A stretch of DNA of 8,707 nucleotides from Solirubrobacteraceae bacterium (GCA_016462245.1 JAEMTR010000050.1:1-8707); one strand, 5' to 3'. Numbered from the stretch's first letter, positions 1-6,664 are shown. A program made the numbers and translations. The notes: generated from the letters alone by a model not told the origin.

Positions 1-1496
1 CGCTGACCGACGCCCAAACCGATTACCGCGCACAGCTTCCAAGCTTCGAGAGCGACATCGTCGCCGCCGAGGACGCCGAGCTAAAGAATGGCGACGTTGT
101 GATCGCAGCGATCACGAGCTGCACTAACACCTCGAACCCATCGGTGATGGTCGCTGCCGGACTGGTGGCGAAGAAGGCGCGCGCGCGTGGCTTGACCGTT
201 AAGCCGTGGGTCAAGACCTCGCTGGCGCCGGGTTCCAAAGTCGTCACCGATTACCTCGTCCGCGCCGAGCTGCAAGACGAGCTAGACGCGCTCGGGTTCA
301 ACCTTGTTGGCTACGGCTGCACAACCTGCATCGGTAACTCAGGGCCATTGCCTGATCAGGTCGCTGCGACGGTTCGCACAAATGGGCTGACGGTCTGCTC
401 GGTGCTCTCTGGCAATCGTAACTTTGAAGGCCGGATCAACCCTGATGTGAAGATGAATTACCTCGCTTCGCCGCCGCTGGTCGTCGCCTACGCGCTGGCT
501 GGAACAATCGACCTTGACCTCACAAGCGACGCGCTCGGCCAGGACGGCGAAGGCAACGATGTATTCCTACGCGACCTCTGGCCTAGTGGCGCCGAGATCG
601 CTGAGACGGTCGAGCATGCGGTTCAGTCCGACATGTTTCGCAAGAGCTACGCGCAGGTCTACGACGGCGACGTCAACTGGGCTTCGCTTGAGGCCCCGAC
701 CGGCGACCGTTTTGCCTGGAGTGACGATTCGACCTACGTCCGTCGGCCACCGTATTTCGACGCGATGCCAGCCGAGCCGCTCGCGTTGACAGAGATTGAC
801 GGCGCGCGCGTCTTGGCGATCCTTGGCGACAGCGTTACGACCGACCACATCTCGCCGGCCGGTGCGATCAAGCCCGACAGCCCGGCTGGGCTTTACCTGC
901 AGTCGCTCGGCGTCAAACCGGTCGACTTCAACTCCTACGGCGCGCGCCGCGGCAACCACGAGGTGATGGTGCGCGGAACCTTCGCCAACATCCGCCTTCG
1001 TAACCTGCTCGCGCCCGGCACCGAGGGCGGCGTAACGCGTCACCAGCCGGATGGCGCTGAAATGTCGATCTATGACGCGGCGATGCAGTACGCCGATGAA
1101 GGCACGCCGCTGGTCGTGCTCGGTGGCCGCGAGTACGGCTCCGGTTCCTCGCGTGACTGGGCAGCGAAGGGCACCTCGCTGCTCGGCGTGCGCGCCGTTA
1201 TCGTCGAGAGTTTCGAACGGATTCACCGTTCCAACCTGATCGGGATGGGCGTGCTGGCGCTGCAGTTCCCTGCTGGTGAGAACGCCGCCTCACTTGGCTT
1301 GAAGGGCGACGAGCTATTCGCGATCAGCGGCGTCGCTGAGGCGCTCAACTCGGGCCAGATGCCAACCGTGGCAACCGTCACGGCCGGTGAGATTCAGTTC
1401 GAAGCAGTCGTCAGGATCGACACGCCGAAAGAGGCCGATTACTTCCGCCACGGCGGAATCCTGCCGTACGTGCTGCGTCAGCTCGCTTCGCGCTGA
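1..1496 (+). CDS. acnA: Aconitate hydratase, C-terminal part (5' truncated by window edge)
   Basis: This is the C-terminal ~497 residues of a [4Fe-4S] aconitase, which interconverts citrate and isocitrate in the cytoplasmic TCA cycle. The frame is open from base 3, so the start lies upstream; full AcnA/IRP1-type proteins are about 900 residues. Seen in sequence: the first cluster-binding signature SCTNTSNP (Cys codon 120-122); the second signature GYGCTTCIGNSGPL with two cluster cysteines (codons 318-320 and 327-329); GNRNFEGR just after; then the C-terminal swivel domain with GDSVTTDHISPAGAI (from about 825) and the substrate-binding GREYGSGSSRDWAAKG (from about 1125) that carries the catalytic serine region. 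All three cluster cysteines are present and the frame is intact. The domain order and long linker fit AcnA rather than AcnB. The stop is TGA at 1494-1496, inside the 3' end of the opposing metX gene. The valine GTG at 99 is internal, not a start. Confidence 0.97.
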   Translation, partial: LTDAQTDYRAQLPSFESDIVAAEDAELKNGDVVIAAITSCTNTSNPSVMVAAGLVAKKARARGLTVKPWVKTSLAPGSKVVTDYLVRAELQDELDALGFNLVGYGCTTCIGNSGPLPDQVAATVRTNGLTVCSVLSGNRNFEGRINPDVKMNYLASPPLVVAYALAGTIDLDLTSDALGQDGEGNDVFLRDLWPSGAEIAETVEHAVQSDMFRKSYAQVYDGDVNWASLEAPTGDRFAWSDDSTYVRRPPYFDAMPAEPLALTEIDGARVLAILGDSVTTDHISPAGAIKPDSPAGLYLQSLGVKPVDFNSYGARRGNHEVMVRGTFANIRLRNLLAPGTEGGVTRHQPDGAEMSIYDAAMQYADEGTPLVVLGGREYGSGSSRDWAAKGTSLLGVRAVIVESFERIHRSNLIGMGVLALQFPAGENAASLGLKGDELFAISGVAEALNSGQMPTVATVTAGEIQFEAVVRIDTPKEADYFRHGGILPYVLRQLASR

Positions 1497-2602
1497 AGGA
1501 ACTGCGCAAGCGCCTCGTGGTACTCCGGTACGTCGAGCAGGAATGAGTCGTGACCCCACGGGGATTCGACATCGGTGTGAATGGCGTTCAGCTGCCGCGC
1601 CTTCAGCTCGCTGACAATCCGCTGCGAGTGTGGCGCCGCGAAACGCCAGTCGCTACTGAATGAGATCGCGAGGAACTCTGTTGGGTTACCGGCTAGCTTG
1701 GCGTCCAACCCGTCGTCATCGAATGGAGTGAAGTAGTCCATCGTTCGCGTTAGGTAGAGGTAGGTGAGCGCGTCGAAGCGGCTGAGGAAGCTGGCGCCCT
1801 GGTGGTGGAGGTAGTGCTCGACCTCAAAGTCTGGCCCCAGCCCCGGCTCGGTGCCCTCAATCCGGCGTGCACGGCCAAATTTATGCGCGAACGACTGCTC
1901 CGAGAGGTAGGTGATGTGAGCCATCATCCGCGCTACGGCGAGGCCGATGTTCGGCCCGCGGCCACTCTCGTGGTAGCGGCCGCCTTGAAAATCGGGGTCG
2001 CGCATGATCGCTTCGCGCGCCACGGTTGAGAAGGCGATGTTCATCGCGCTCAGCTCGGCGCTGGCACAGATTGCTGCGCAGCGCTCCATCGCCTGCGGGA
2101 AGTCGATCGCCCATTGCAGCGCCTGCATGCCGCCGAGCGAGCCTCCGAGTGCCGCGTGGAGCCGCTCAATCTCGAGCTTCTCCAAGAGTCGCCGGTGAAC
2201 GGTGTTGAGGTCGCGGACGCTGAACATCGGGAACTCAAGGCCGTAGCGCTCGCCAGTTGTGGGGTTGATCGATGACGGCCCCGTCGTTCCCTGGCAGCCG
2301 CCGAGCAGGTTCGGCGAGATTACGAAGAACTTCTCAGTGTCGATCGGCTTGCCGGGGCCGATCAGCCGGTCCCACCAGCCGCGCCGCTCCGAATCTCTAT
2401 GGTGGCCGGCGGCGTGGGCGTCGCCGGTCAGCGCGTGGCAGACGAAGACCGCATTGTCGCGGGCTTCGCTGAGTTCACCGTAGGTTTCGTAGGCAACCTC
2501 AACCGGCCCGAGCGCGGCGCCGGATTCAAGAACGAGCGGTTCTTCTTCCGTGAAGCAGACGACCGATTCGGTCTTGACCTCGCCGAGGCCGCCTGCTTCC
2601 AC
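1478..2602 (-). CDS. metX: Homoserine O-acyltransferase (MetX family)
   Basis: An alpha/beta-hydrolase-fold enzyme that transfers an acyl group, usually acetyl from acetyl-CoA, to the hydroxyl of L-homoserine in cytoplasmic methionine synthesis. The 374-residue length is normal for MetX. The catalytic triad can be placed: nucleophile Ser155 in GGSLGGMQALQW, Asp318 in SSDWRF, and His351 in WGHDSFLLD. Other family blocks seen are CHALTGDAHAAG (about 55-66) and the NLLGGCQGTTGPSSINP segment (about 98-114). After the Asp, where many homologues have leucine then Phe/Tyr-Pro, this protein has Arg320-Phe-Ala-Ala-Pro, a mild divergence. The start is GTG at 2602, chosen because a TAAGGAG ribosome binding site sits 9 nt upstream. 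The gene follows metY by 13 bp and is surely cotranscribed. Acetyl is the likely acyl group given the adjacent O-acetylhomoserine-type sulfhydrylase, but some MetX-fold enzymes use succinyl-CoA, so specificity is inferred. The 3' end overlaps aconitase by 19 bp. Confidence 0.95.
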   Translation of the reverse strand: MEAGGLGEVKTESVVCFTEEEPLVLESGAALGPVEVAYETYGELSEARDNAVFVCHALTGDAHAAGHHRDSERRGWWDRLIGPGKPIDTEKFFVISPNLLGGCQGTTGPSSINPTTGERYGLEFPMFSVRDLNTVHRRLLEKLEIERLHAALGGSLGGMQALQWAIDFPQAMERCAAICASAELSAMNIAFSTVAREAIMRDPDFQGGRYHESGRGPNIGLAVARMMAHITYLSEQSFAHKFGRARRIEGTEPGLGPDFEVEHYLHHQGASFLSRFDALTYLYLTRTMDYFTPFDDDGLDAKLAGNPTEFLAISFSSDWRFAAPHSQRIVSELKARQLNAIHTDVESPWGHDSFLLDVPEYHEALAQFLQREAS

Positions 2603-2611
2603 GGGGTATGG

Positions 2612-2618
2612 CTCCTTA
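2612..2618 (-). promoter_or_regulatory. Ribosome binding site of metX, overlapping the metY stop codon
   Basis: Read on the - strand this is TAAGGAG, a near-perfect Shine-Dalgarno core 9 nt before the GTG start of metX. Its first three bases are the TAA stop codon of metY. The site decides the GTG start and suggests that ribosomes finishing metY keep the metX site open (translational coupling, inferred). Confidence 0.85.
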
Positions 2619-3920
2619 AGCGGTAGCGGCTACGCGCGACTTCGCGAGCGCCTGGTCGATGTCGCCGAGGATGTCGTCGATGTTCTCGATCCCGACCGAA
2701 AGACGGACCGTCTCTTGCGTCACGCCGGCAGCGGCCTGCTCGTCGGCACTGAGCTGTGAGTGTGTCGTCGAAGCGGGGTGGATCGCCAGCGACTTTGCGT
2801 CGCCAATGTTGGCAAGGTGGCTGAAGAGCTCAAGGCCCTCAATGAAACTTTTGCCGGCGTCAGAGCCGCCCTTTAGTCCGAATGTCACGAGCGCACCGTA
2901 ACCGCCGGTCAGGACTTTGTCTGCAACTTCCTTGTAGGGGCTCGATTCGAGGCCTGGGTAGTAGACCCACGCGACGTCCTCGTGCGCGTCCAGATGTTCG
3001 GCCACAGCCTTGGCATTCGAGTTGTGGCGCTCCATCCGCAGCGGCAGCGTTTCGACGCCTTGGAGGAAGAGGAACGAGTTAAACGGCGAGAGCGCGGCGC
3101 CGGTGTTGCGCAGCAGCACCGTGCGAACGCGGCCGATGTAGGCCGCTGGCCCGAGCGCATCGGCCCAGACAACACCGTGGTAGCTGGGGTCAGGCCCAAC
3201 GAGGATCTTGAACTTCTCTGGCTGCGAGCTCCAGTCGAAGTTGCCGGAATCGATCACGATGCCACCGATCGAGGTGCCGTGGCCGCCGATGAATTTCGTC
3301 AGCGAGTGAACGATGATGTCGACGCCCTGATCGAATAGCCGCGCGCCGACCGGCGTTGCGACCGTGTTGTCGACGATGAACGGAACGCCGATGCTGTGGG
3401 CGGCCTCGGCCCAAGCTGGAACGTCGAGCACGTTGAGGCGCGGGTTGCCGATCGTCTCGCCGAAGACGGCCTTCGTCCGCTCGTCGGCTGCCGCGGCGAC
3501 CGCAGCAGGATCATCGGCGTCGACCCAGCGAACTTCGATCCCGTACTGGGGCAGCGTGTGGGCGAAGAGGTTGTAGGTGCCGCCGTAGATCTGGCTGACA
3601 GAGATGATGTTGTCGCCGGCCTGAGCGATGTTGAGGACCGAGTAGGTGACTGCGGCTTGGCCGGAGGCGACTGCGACGGCGCCGATGCCGCCTTCGAGGT
3701 CGGCTAGGCGCTGCTCGAGCACGCCCGAGGTCGGGTTCATGATCCGCGTATAGATGTTTCCCGGGACGGCGAGCGCGAAGAGATCGGCTGCGTGCTGGGT
3801 GTCATCGAAGACGTAGGAGGTCGTCTGGTAGATCGGGACGGCTCGTGAGTTGGTCGTCGGATCTGGCTCCTGGCCTCCGTGGAGGGCGATTGTTTCTGGG
3901 CGCTGCGATGGCTCTGACAT
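2616..3920 (-). CDS. metY: O-acetylhomoserine sulfhydrylase (aminocarboxypropyltransferase)
   Basis: A PLP enzyme of the Cys/Met-metabolism fold type I family. It replaces the acyl group of O-acylhomoserine with sulfide to make homocysteine, a cytoplasmic step that bypasses cystathionine. The 434-residue length is typical of MetY. Seen: N-terminal TIALHGGQEPDPTTNSRAVPIYQTTSY; YTRIMNPT (Tyr57 and Arg59, which contact the phosphate of the neighbouring subunit's PLP in this family); ASGQAA (85-90); the PLP-ring aspartate Asp184 in VDNT; the Schiff-base lysine Lys209 in HSLTKFIGGHG; and the C-terminal block HPASTTHSQL (381-390) followed by RLSVGIEN. The insert around KFKILVGPDPSYHG is the MetY-type feature that separates it from shorter MetB/MetZ enzymes. 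The frame stays open up to 4019, but ATG at 3920 fits the family N-terminus and has TAAGGAG 12 nt upstream. It is the first gene of the metY-metX operon. Confidence 0.96.
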   Translation of the reverse strand: MSEPSQRPETIALHGGQEPDPTTNSRAVPIYQTTSYVFDDTQHAADLFALAVPGNIYTRIMNPTSGVLEQRLADLEGGIGAVAVASGQAAVTYSVLNIAQAGDNIISVSQIYGGTYNLFAHTLPQYGIEVRWVDADDPAAVAAAADERTKAVFGETIGNPRLNVLDVPAWAEAAHSIGVPFIVDNTVATPVGARLFDQGVDIIVHSLTKFIGGHGTSIGGIVIDSGNFDWSSQPEKFKILVGPDPSYHGVVWADALGPAAYIGRVRTVLLRNTGAALSPFNSFLFLQGVETLPLRMERHNSNAKAVAEHLDAHEDVAWVYYPGLESSPYKEVADKVLTGGYGALVTFGLKGGSDAGKSFIEGLELFSHLANIGDAKSLAIHPASTTHSQLSADEQAAAGVTQETVRLSVGIENIDDILGDIDQALAKSRVAATA

Positions 3921-3932
3921 TTCTTCTATTAG

Positions 3933-3939
3933 CTCCTTA
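3933..3939 (-). promoter_or_regulatory. Ribosome binding site of metY
   Basis: On the - strand this reads TAAGGAG, the same heptamer used by metX. The spacing to the ATG at 3920 is 12 nt, longer than usual. No in-frame ATG, GTG or TTG lies closer to it, and the protein starting at 3920 (MSEPSQRPETIALHGGQ) matches the usual MetY N-terminus, so the start stands despite the spacing. Confidence 0.65.
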
Positions 3940-3956
3940 TTGCGGGCGGGAGAGAT

Positions 3957-3962
3957 AAAATA
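3957..3962 (-). promoter_or_regulatory. Candidate -10 box of the metY-metX operon
   Basis: On the - strand this is TATTTT, matching the TAnnnT pattern, in the most AT-rich part of the intergenic region. A start site about 7 nt downstream would give a leader of roughly 30 nt containing the TAAGGAG site. No convincing -35 hexamer lies 16-18 nt upstream, so the promoter may need an activator or be an extended type. This is an inference from position and composition only. Confidence 0.35.
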
Positions 3963-3964
3963 GC

Positions 3965-3984
3965 GTAAATCCGACTGGATTAAC
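3965..3984. promoter_or_regulatory. 20-bp imperfect palindrome, candidate operator for metYX
   Basis: The sequence GTAAATCCGACTGGATTAAC has two 8-bp arms, seven of whose eight positions are complementary, around a 4-bp centre (perfect core AATCC-GACT-GGATT). It lies directly upstream of the candidate metY -10 box, where a repressor would block RNA polymerase. The size and symmetry suit a dimeric helix-turn-helix regulator. The left arm plus GACT loosely resembles half of an IscR/Rrf2-type site, but the other half does not. No regulator gene is in the window, so the binding protein is unknown. Confidence 0.4.
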
Positions 3985-4033
3985 ACCTTATTGCTCTGAG
4001 TGCGCCCTGTTGGCTCCATTGTGCCTTATTCGG

Positions 4034-4062
4034 GGACTCTGCGGTCGGTCGGTCGCTAGGCT
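4034..4062 (+). promoter_or_regulatory. Candidate leaderless promoter for the M42 peptidase gene
   Basis: TAGGCT at 4057-4062 fits the actinobacterial TAnnnT -10 pattern and has GGGACT (3 of 6 matches to TTGACA) 17 bp upstream at 4034-4039. Transcription would begin at about 4069-4071, essentially at the ATG at 4071. There is no Shine-Dalgarno-like sequence in the preceding 20 bases other than a weak AGG, which agrees with a leaderless mRNA. The prediction rests on pattern and spacing only. Confidence 0.3.
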
Positions 4063-4068
4063 CGCTAG
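4053..4068. repeat. Two direct copies of TCGCTAG in the M42 upstream region
   Basis: TCGCTAG occurs at 4053-4059 and again at 4062-4068, separated by GC, directly before the start codon at 4071. A CGGT repeat (three units plus CG, 4042-4055) runs into the first copy. The repeats occupy the space where a ribosome binding site would normally lie and overlap the candidate -10 box. They could be a regulator site or chance. Confidence 0.4.
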
Positions 4069-4070
4069 CG

Positions 4071-5129
4071 ATGACCATCCCTCCTGTTCTGAACGATCTC
4101 CTCACTGCTCACGGGCCGTCCGGCTACGAGGCGACGCCGGCCGCCGTCTGGCGCGACGCAGCTGCCGCTTTCTCGGCCTCCGTCGAGGCCGACGTGATGG
4201 GCAGCTCGACCGCCCGCGTGCCCGCTACAGGCGACGGGCCATCGCTGGCAATCGTCGGCCACATCGACGAGATCGGCCTGATCGTCACGCACATCGAAGA
4301 GTCAGGCTTCCTCCGCTTCACCGGCGTTGGTGGCTGGGACGCGCAGGTATTGGTTGGCCAACGCGTAGCCGTTGCGACGCGCGACGGTGTTGTTCCGGGT
4401 GTCGTCGGCAAGAAGCCGATTCATCTGCTCGACGCCGACGACCGCAAAAAGGTGCCGGAGATGAAGGCGATGCACATCGACATCGGCGCCGTTGACGGCG
4501 AAGCAGCCGCAAAGCTGGTGCGCGTAGGTGATGTGGCCGTGATCGCCGGAGACCCGGTTGAATTGCAGAGCGGCCGAGTCGCATCGCGCTCAATGGACAA
4601 CCGCCTTGGCTGTTACGTCGCCTACGAAGCGGCGAGGCTCGTCGCCGAGGCCGGTGGAGCGGCCGGCGAAGTGATCGCAGTGGCCGCCGTCCAAGAGGAG
4701 ACCGGCTTCGGTGGTTCAACGACAATCGCCCACTCGCTCGAGCCGGGCCTCGCAATCGCCGTTGACGTAACCCACGCGACCGACGCGCCAGGGATCGATG
4801 AGAACCAGCTTGGCAAGCACCACTTCGGCAGTGGCCCTGTAATTGAGCGCGGCACGAGCCTTCACCCGCTGATCTCGGAGCTGCTGATCGAAGCGGCCGA
4901 GGCCGAGAAGATTCCTTACACGCTGGCGGCATCGGGTCGCCATACAGGCACCGACGCTGACGCGATCTACCGCTCACGCGGCGGCGTCCCAACCGGCCTC
5001 GTTTCGGTGCCGCTGCGCTACATGCACTCTCCCGTTGAGGTCGTTCAGCTCGACGACGTGGAGAACACGGCCAAGTTGCTGGCGGCGTTCGCGCTGCGGC
5101 TTCCGGCAGACGTCTCGTTTGAGCGCTAA
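4071..5129 (+). CDS. M42 family metalloaminopeptidase (glutamyl/TET-type aminopeptidase)
   Basis: A cytoplasmic di-metal aminopeptidase of the M42 family (TET, PepA/FrvX/CelM-like), which trims N-terminal residues from short peptides and usually assembles into a hollow dodecamer. At 352 residues it has normal length. The ligands are visible by family motif: His64 in GHIDEIGL (with Asp66), Asp176 in SMDNRLG, the catalytic base and ligand pair Glu209-Glu210 in VQEETGFGG, Asp232 in VDVTHA, and His319 in RYMHSPVE. The N-terminal LLTAHGPSGYE motif is typical and supports the ATG at 4071. The lid/PDZ-like domain is inserted at roughly residues 75-165. No signal peptide is seen. The substrate preference (acidic, hydrophobic or lysyl) cannot be read from the sequence. 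It diverges from metY and is followed after 8 nt by a HAD phosphatase gene, so the two are probably one operon. Some members of this family have been annotated as endoglucanase, for which there is no support here. Confidence 0.93.
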   Translation: MTIPPVLNDLLTAHGPSGYEATPAAVWRDAAAAFSASVEADVMGSSTARVPATGDGPSLAIVGHIDEIGLIVTHIEESGFLRFTGVGGWDAQVLVGQRVAVATRDGVVPGVVGKKPIHLLDADDRKKVPEMKAMHIDIGAVDGEAAAKLVRVGDVAVIAGDPVELQSGRVASRSMDNRLGCYVAYEAARLVAEAGGAAGEVIAVAAVQEETGFGGSTTIAHSLEPGLAIAVDVTHATDAPGIDENQLGKHHFGSGPVIERGTSLHPLISELLIEAAEAEKIPYTLAASGRHTGTDADAIYRSRGGVPTGLVSVPLRYMHSPVEVVQLDDVENTAKLLAAFALRLPADVSFER

Positions 5130-5137
5130 GCACAAAA

Positions 5138-5830
5138 TTGCTGCTGCTCTTTGACATCGACGGAACGCTGCTGCTCAACGGCGCCGACGCGCACGCCGCC
5201 GCAGTCATCGCTGCGCTCTGCGAAGTCTGGGAGGTCGAACCGCCACCGCGCGCACACGGGGTAGAAGCCGCGGGCCGCACCGATCAGGCGATCGCGCGCG
5301 ACATCCTCGAGCTTGCTGGCGTTCCCGCTGAGGAGTTCGACCGGCGCCGTGATGATTTCGTCCTCGCCACGGGCAGTCACTACGAGCGGCTCGTCCCCGA
5401 TGATCTCAGCGACCGCTTAGCGCCGCACGTAACCGACGTGCTCTCAAAGCTCGCTGTCGATCAGCGCTATCGCTGCTCACTCGTGACCGGCAACATTCAG
5501 CCGGTGGCGAGGCTGAAGCTCGGCGCAGCTGGCATCCTCTACCCGTTTGCTGAAGGCCAAGGAGGGTTCGGCTCCGACTCGGATGACCGGAATGAGTTGC
5601 CGCCGATCGCGCGGATGCGCGCCGGCCAGCTCTGGAACGGTGGCGATGCCTGGCCTGCTGAGCGAACGGTTGTGATCGGTGACACGCCACGCGATATCGC
5701 CTGCGCCCGCGCCGATGGTGCGCTGGTAGTGGCGGTCGCGACCGGCCCGTTCGGCGCTGATCAGCTCAGCGAGGCCGACGTAGTGCTTGAAGATTTGCGC
5801 GAGCTTGACGCTGCGCTGCAGTCGCTTTAG
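5138..5830 (+). CDS. HAD-superfamily hydrolase (phosphoglycolate phosphatase-like)
   Basis: A 230-residue HAD-superfamily phosphatase with a small helical cap (subfamily I), probably cytoplasmic and Mg2+-dependent. All four motifs are visible: motif I FDIDGTLL with nucleophile Asp6 and acid/base Asp8; motif II Thr117 in SLVTGN; motif III Lys127 in ARLKLG; and motif IV Asp182 with Asp186 in VVIGDTPRDIACA. The cap lies at about residues 15-85. The start is TTG at 5138: a stop at 5120-5122 closes the frame upstream, no ATG or GTG precedes motif I, and LLLFDIDGT is where family proteins begin. There is no good ribosome binding site, so translation is likely coupled to the M42 gene whose stop is 8 nt upstream. 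It resembles Gph-type enzymes, but the physiological substrate cannot be assigned. Its TAG stop directly abuts the stop of the opposing gene. Confidence 0.88.
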   Translation: MLLLFDIDGTLLLNGADAHAAAVIAALCEVWEVEPPPRAHGVEAAGRTDQAIARDILELAGVPAEEFDRRRDDFVLATGSHYERLVPDDLSDRLAPHVTDVLSKLAVDQRYRCSLVTGNIQPVARLKLGAAGILYPFAEGQGGFGSDSDDRNELPPIARMRAGQLWNGGDAWPAERTVVIGDTPRDIACARADGALVVAVATGPFGADQLSEADVVLEDLRELDAALQSL

Positions 5831-6664
5831 CTAACGCGACCAGTAGGCGTCGGCGCCGACGTTGCGGCGCTCAGCAACCTCGGCCAGCGCCGCCGCGGCC
5901 TGGTCGTGCTCGATTCCCATCACAACGGCGACCTCGCGCGTTGCGAGCGGCTCGGCGGCCCACTCTAAAACCTCGCTGACGCTCTCGGGGTCCTCGCGCC
6001 GCGGCGCGTCGGGTGCCAGGTTGGCTAGCGCGACGTCGTAGGCCGGCCAAGGCTGGAAGCCGGGGATCGCGATCGGCTCGCTGCCGTCGACGCGGATCTC
6101 GTAGGACGGGCAGGTGTAGCGGCGGCCGCCTTCCCAGTCGGCTAGCCGCGCGTCGAGCACGAGGGCTGCGGGCAGCGGGTGGCGTGCGCGGTGCATATCC
6201 GAGGCCAGCGCGTCGAGCGTGGCCTGCTCCTGAGACCATTGCTCCAAGTCATGCGCGTCGATCTCGGCGTCGGCTGCAGCGGCGGCAATTGTCGCGGGCT
6301 CGTCGATCAGCTCACCGGCAAAGCCACGCACCTGAATTGCGCGCAGCAGCGTCTGCTGGTGGCCCGGGGAGTTCAGCCGCGCGGCGACGACGGCGCGGCA
6401 GGCCGGCAACGTTGCGCTAAGCCGTTCGCGCTCGCTGCTGTCGATCGGCATTCCGTGAGCGGCAGCGATCTGCTTCGCACCGGCGGCCATTATTGCCGGC
6501 GTATATCCCTTCGCCTCAAATTCGGCCGGGTCTTCTCTTAGGCCAACCATCACAAGCTCCCAGGCCGCGTGGTCGCCGAAGAGCCACTCGATCTTGCGCC
6601 GCAGCGGTTCAGCCGAGAAGGCCCAGGGGCAGCCCGGGTCAGTGAAGAGTGAGATCTCGATCAT
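5831..6664 (-). CDS. DsbA-like thioredoxin-fold protein with a single active-site cysteine
   Basis: A 277-residue protein with a DsbA-type thioredoxin fold. It starts MIEISLFTDPGCPWAFSAEP, the beta strand and active-site loop of the FrnE/YjbH (SpxH)-like branch. Only Cys12 of the motif is kept (C-P-W-A), so it cannot form the usual CxxC disulfide. A candidate cis-proline is Pro186 in YTCPSYEI, preceded by Cys185; the third cysteine is Cys89. The helical insertion spans about 45-165. There is no signal peptide, so it is cytoplasmic. The last ~50 residues (about 228-277) look like a separate small helical domain, perhaps winged-helix. SpxH proteins combine a DsbA-like and a winged-helix domain, so a non-redox adaptor or a glutathione/mycothiol-type isomerase role are alternatives; function is unassigned. 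The gene begins 11 nt after the ettA stop with no clear ribosome binding site and is probably coupled to it. A 5-bp hairpin (GACTG-GGGT-CAGTC, 6668-6681) lies just before its start. Confidence 0.8.
   Translation of the reverse strand: MIEISLFTDPGCPWAFSAEPLRRKIEWLFGDHAAWELVMVGLREDPAEFEAKGYTPAIMAAGAKQIAAAHGMPIDSSERERLSATLPACRAVVAARLNSPGHQQTLLRAIQVRGFAGELIDEPATIAAAAADAEIDAHDLEQWSQEQATLDALASDMHRARHPLPAALVLDARLADWEGGRRYTCPSYEIRVDGSEPIAIPGFQPWPAYDVALANLAPDAPRREDPESVSEVLEWAAEPLATREVAVVMGIEHDQAAAALAEVAERRNVGADAYWSR

Noticed and set aside
567..1226. 219-codon open frame on the - strand inside aconitase
   Set aside because: It lies fully antisense to a well-conserved gene, its translation is rich in Arg/Val/Ala with no recognisable motif, and long antisense frames are expected in GC-rich coding DNA.
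3918..4019. Longer metY start at 4019 (33 extra residues)
   Set aside because: The extra segment does not resemble MetY N-termini, covers the candidate promoter and palindrome, and bypasses the TAAGGAG site before ATG 3920.
3921..4070. SAM-sensing riboswitch upstream of metY
   Set aside because: The leader after the likely start site is only about 30 nt, and I see none of the conserved SAM-I, SAM-II or SAM-IV core sequences on the - strand.
4318..5280. 320-codon open frame on the - strand across the M42 and HAD genes
   Set aside because: The translation is Arg/Ser/Pro-rich low-complexity sequence typical of a shadow frame and is antisense to two genes with intact catalytic motifs.
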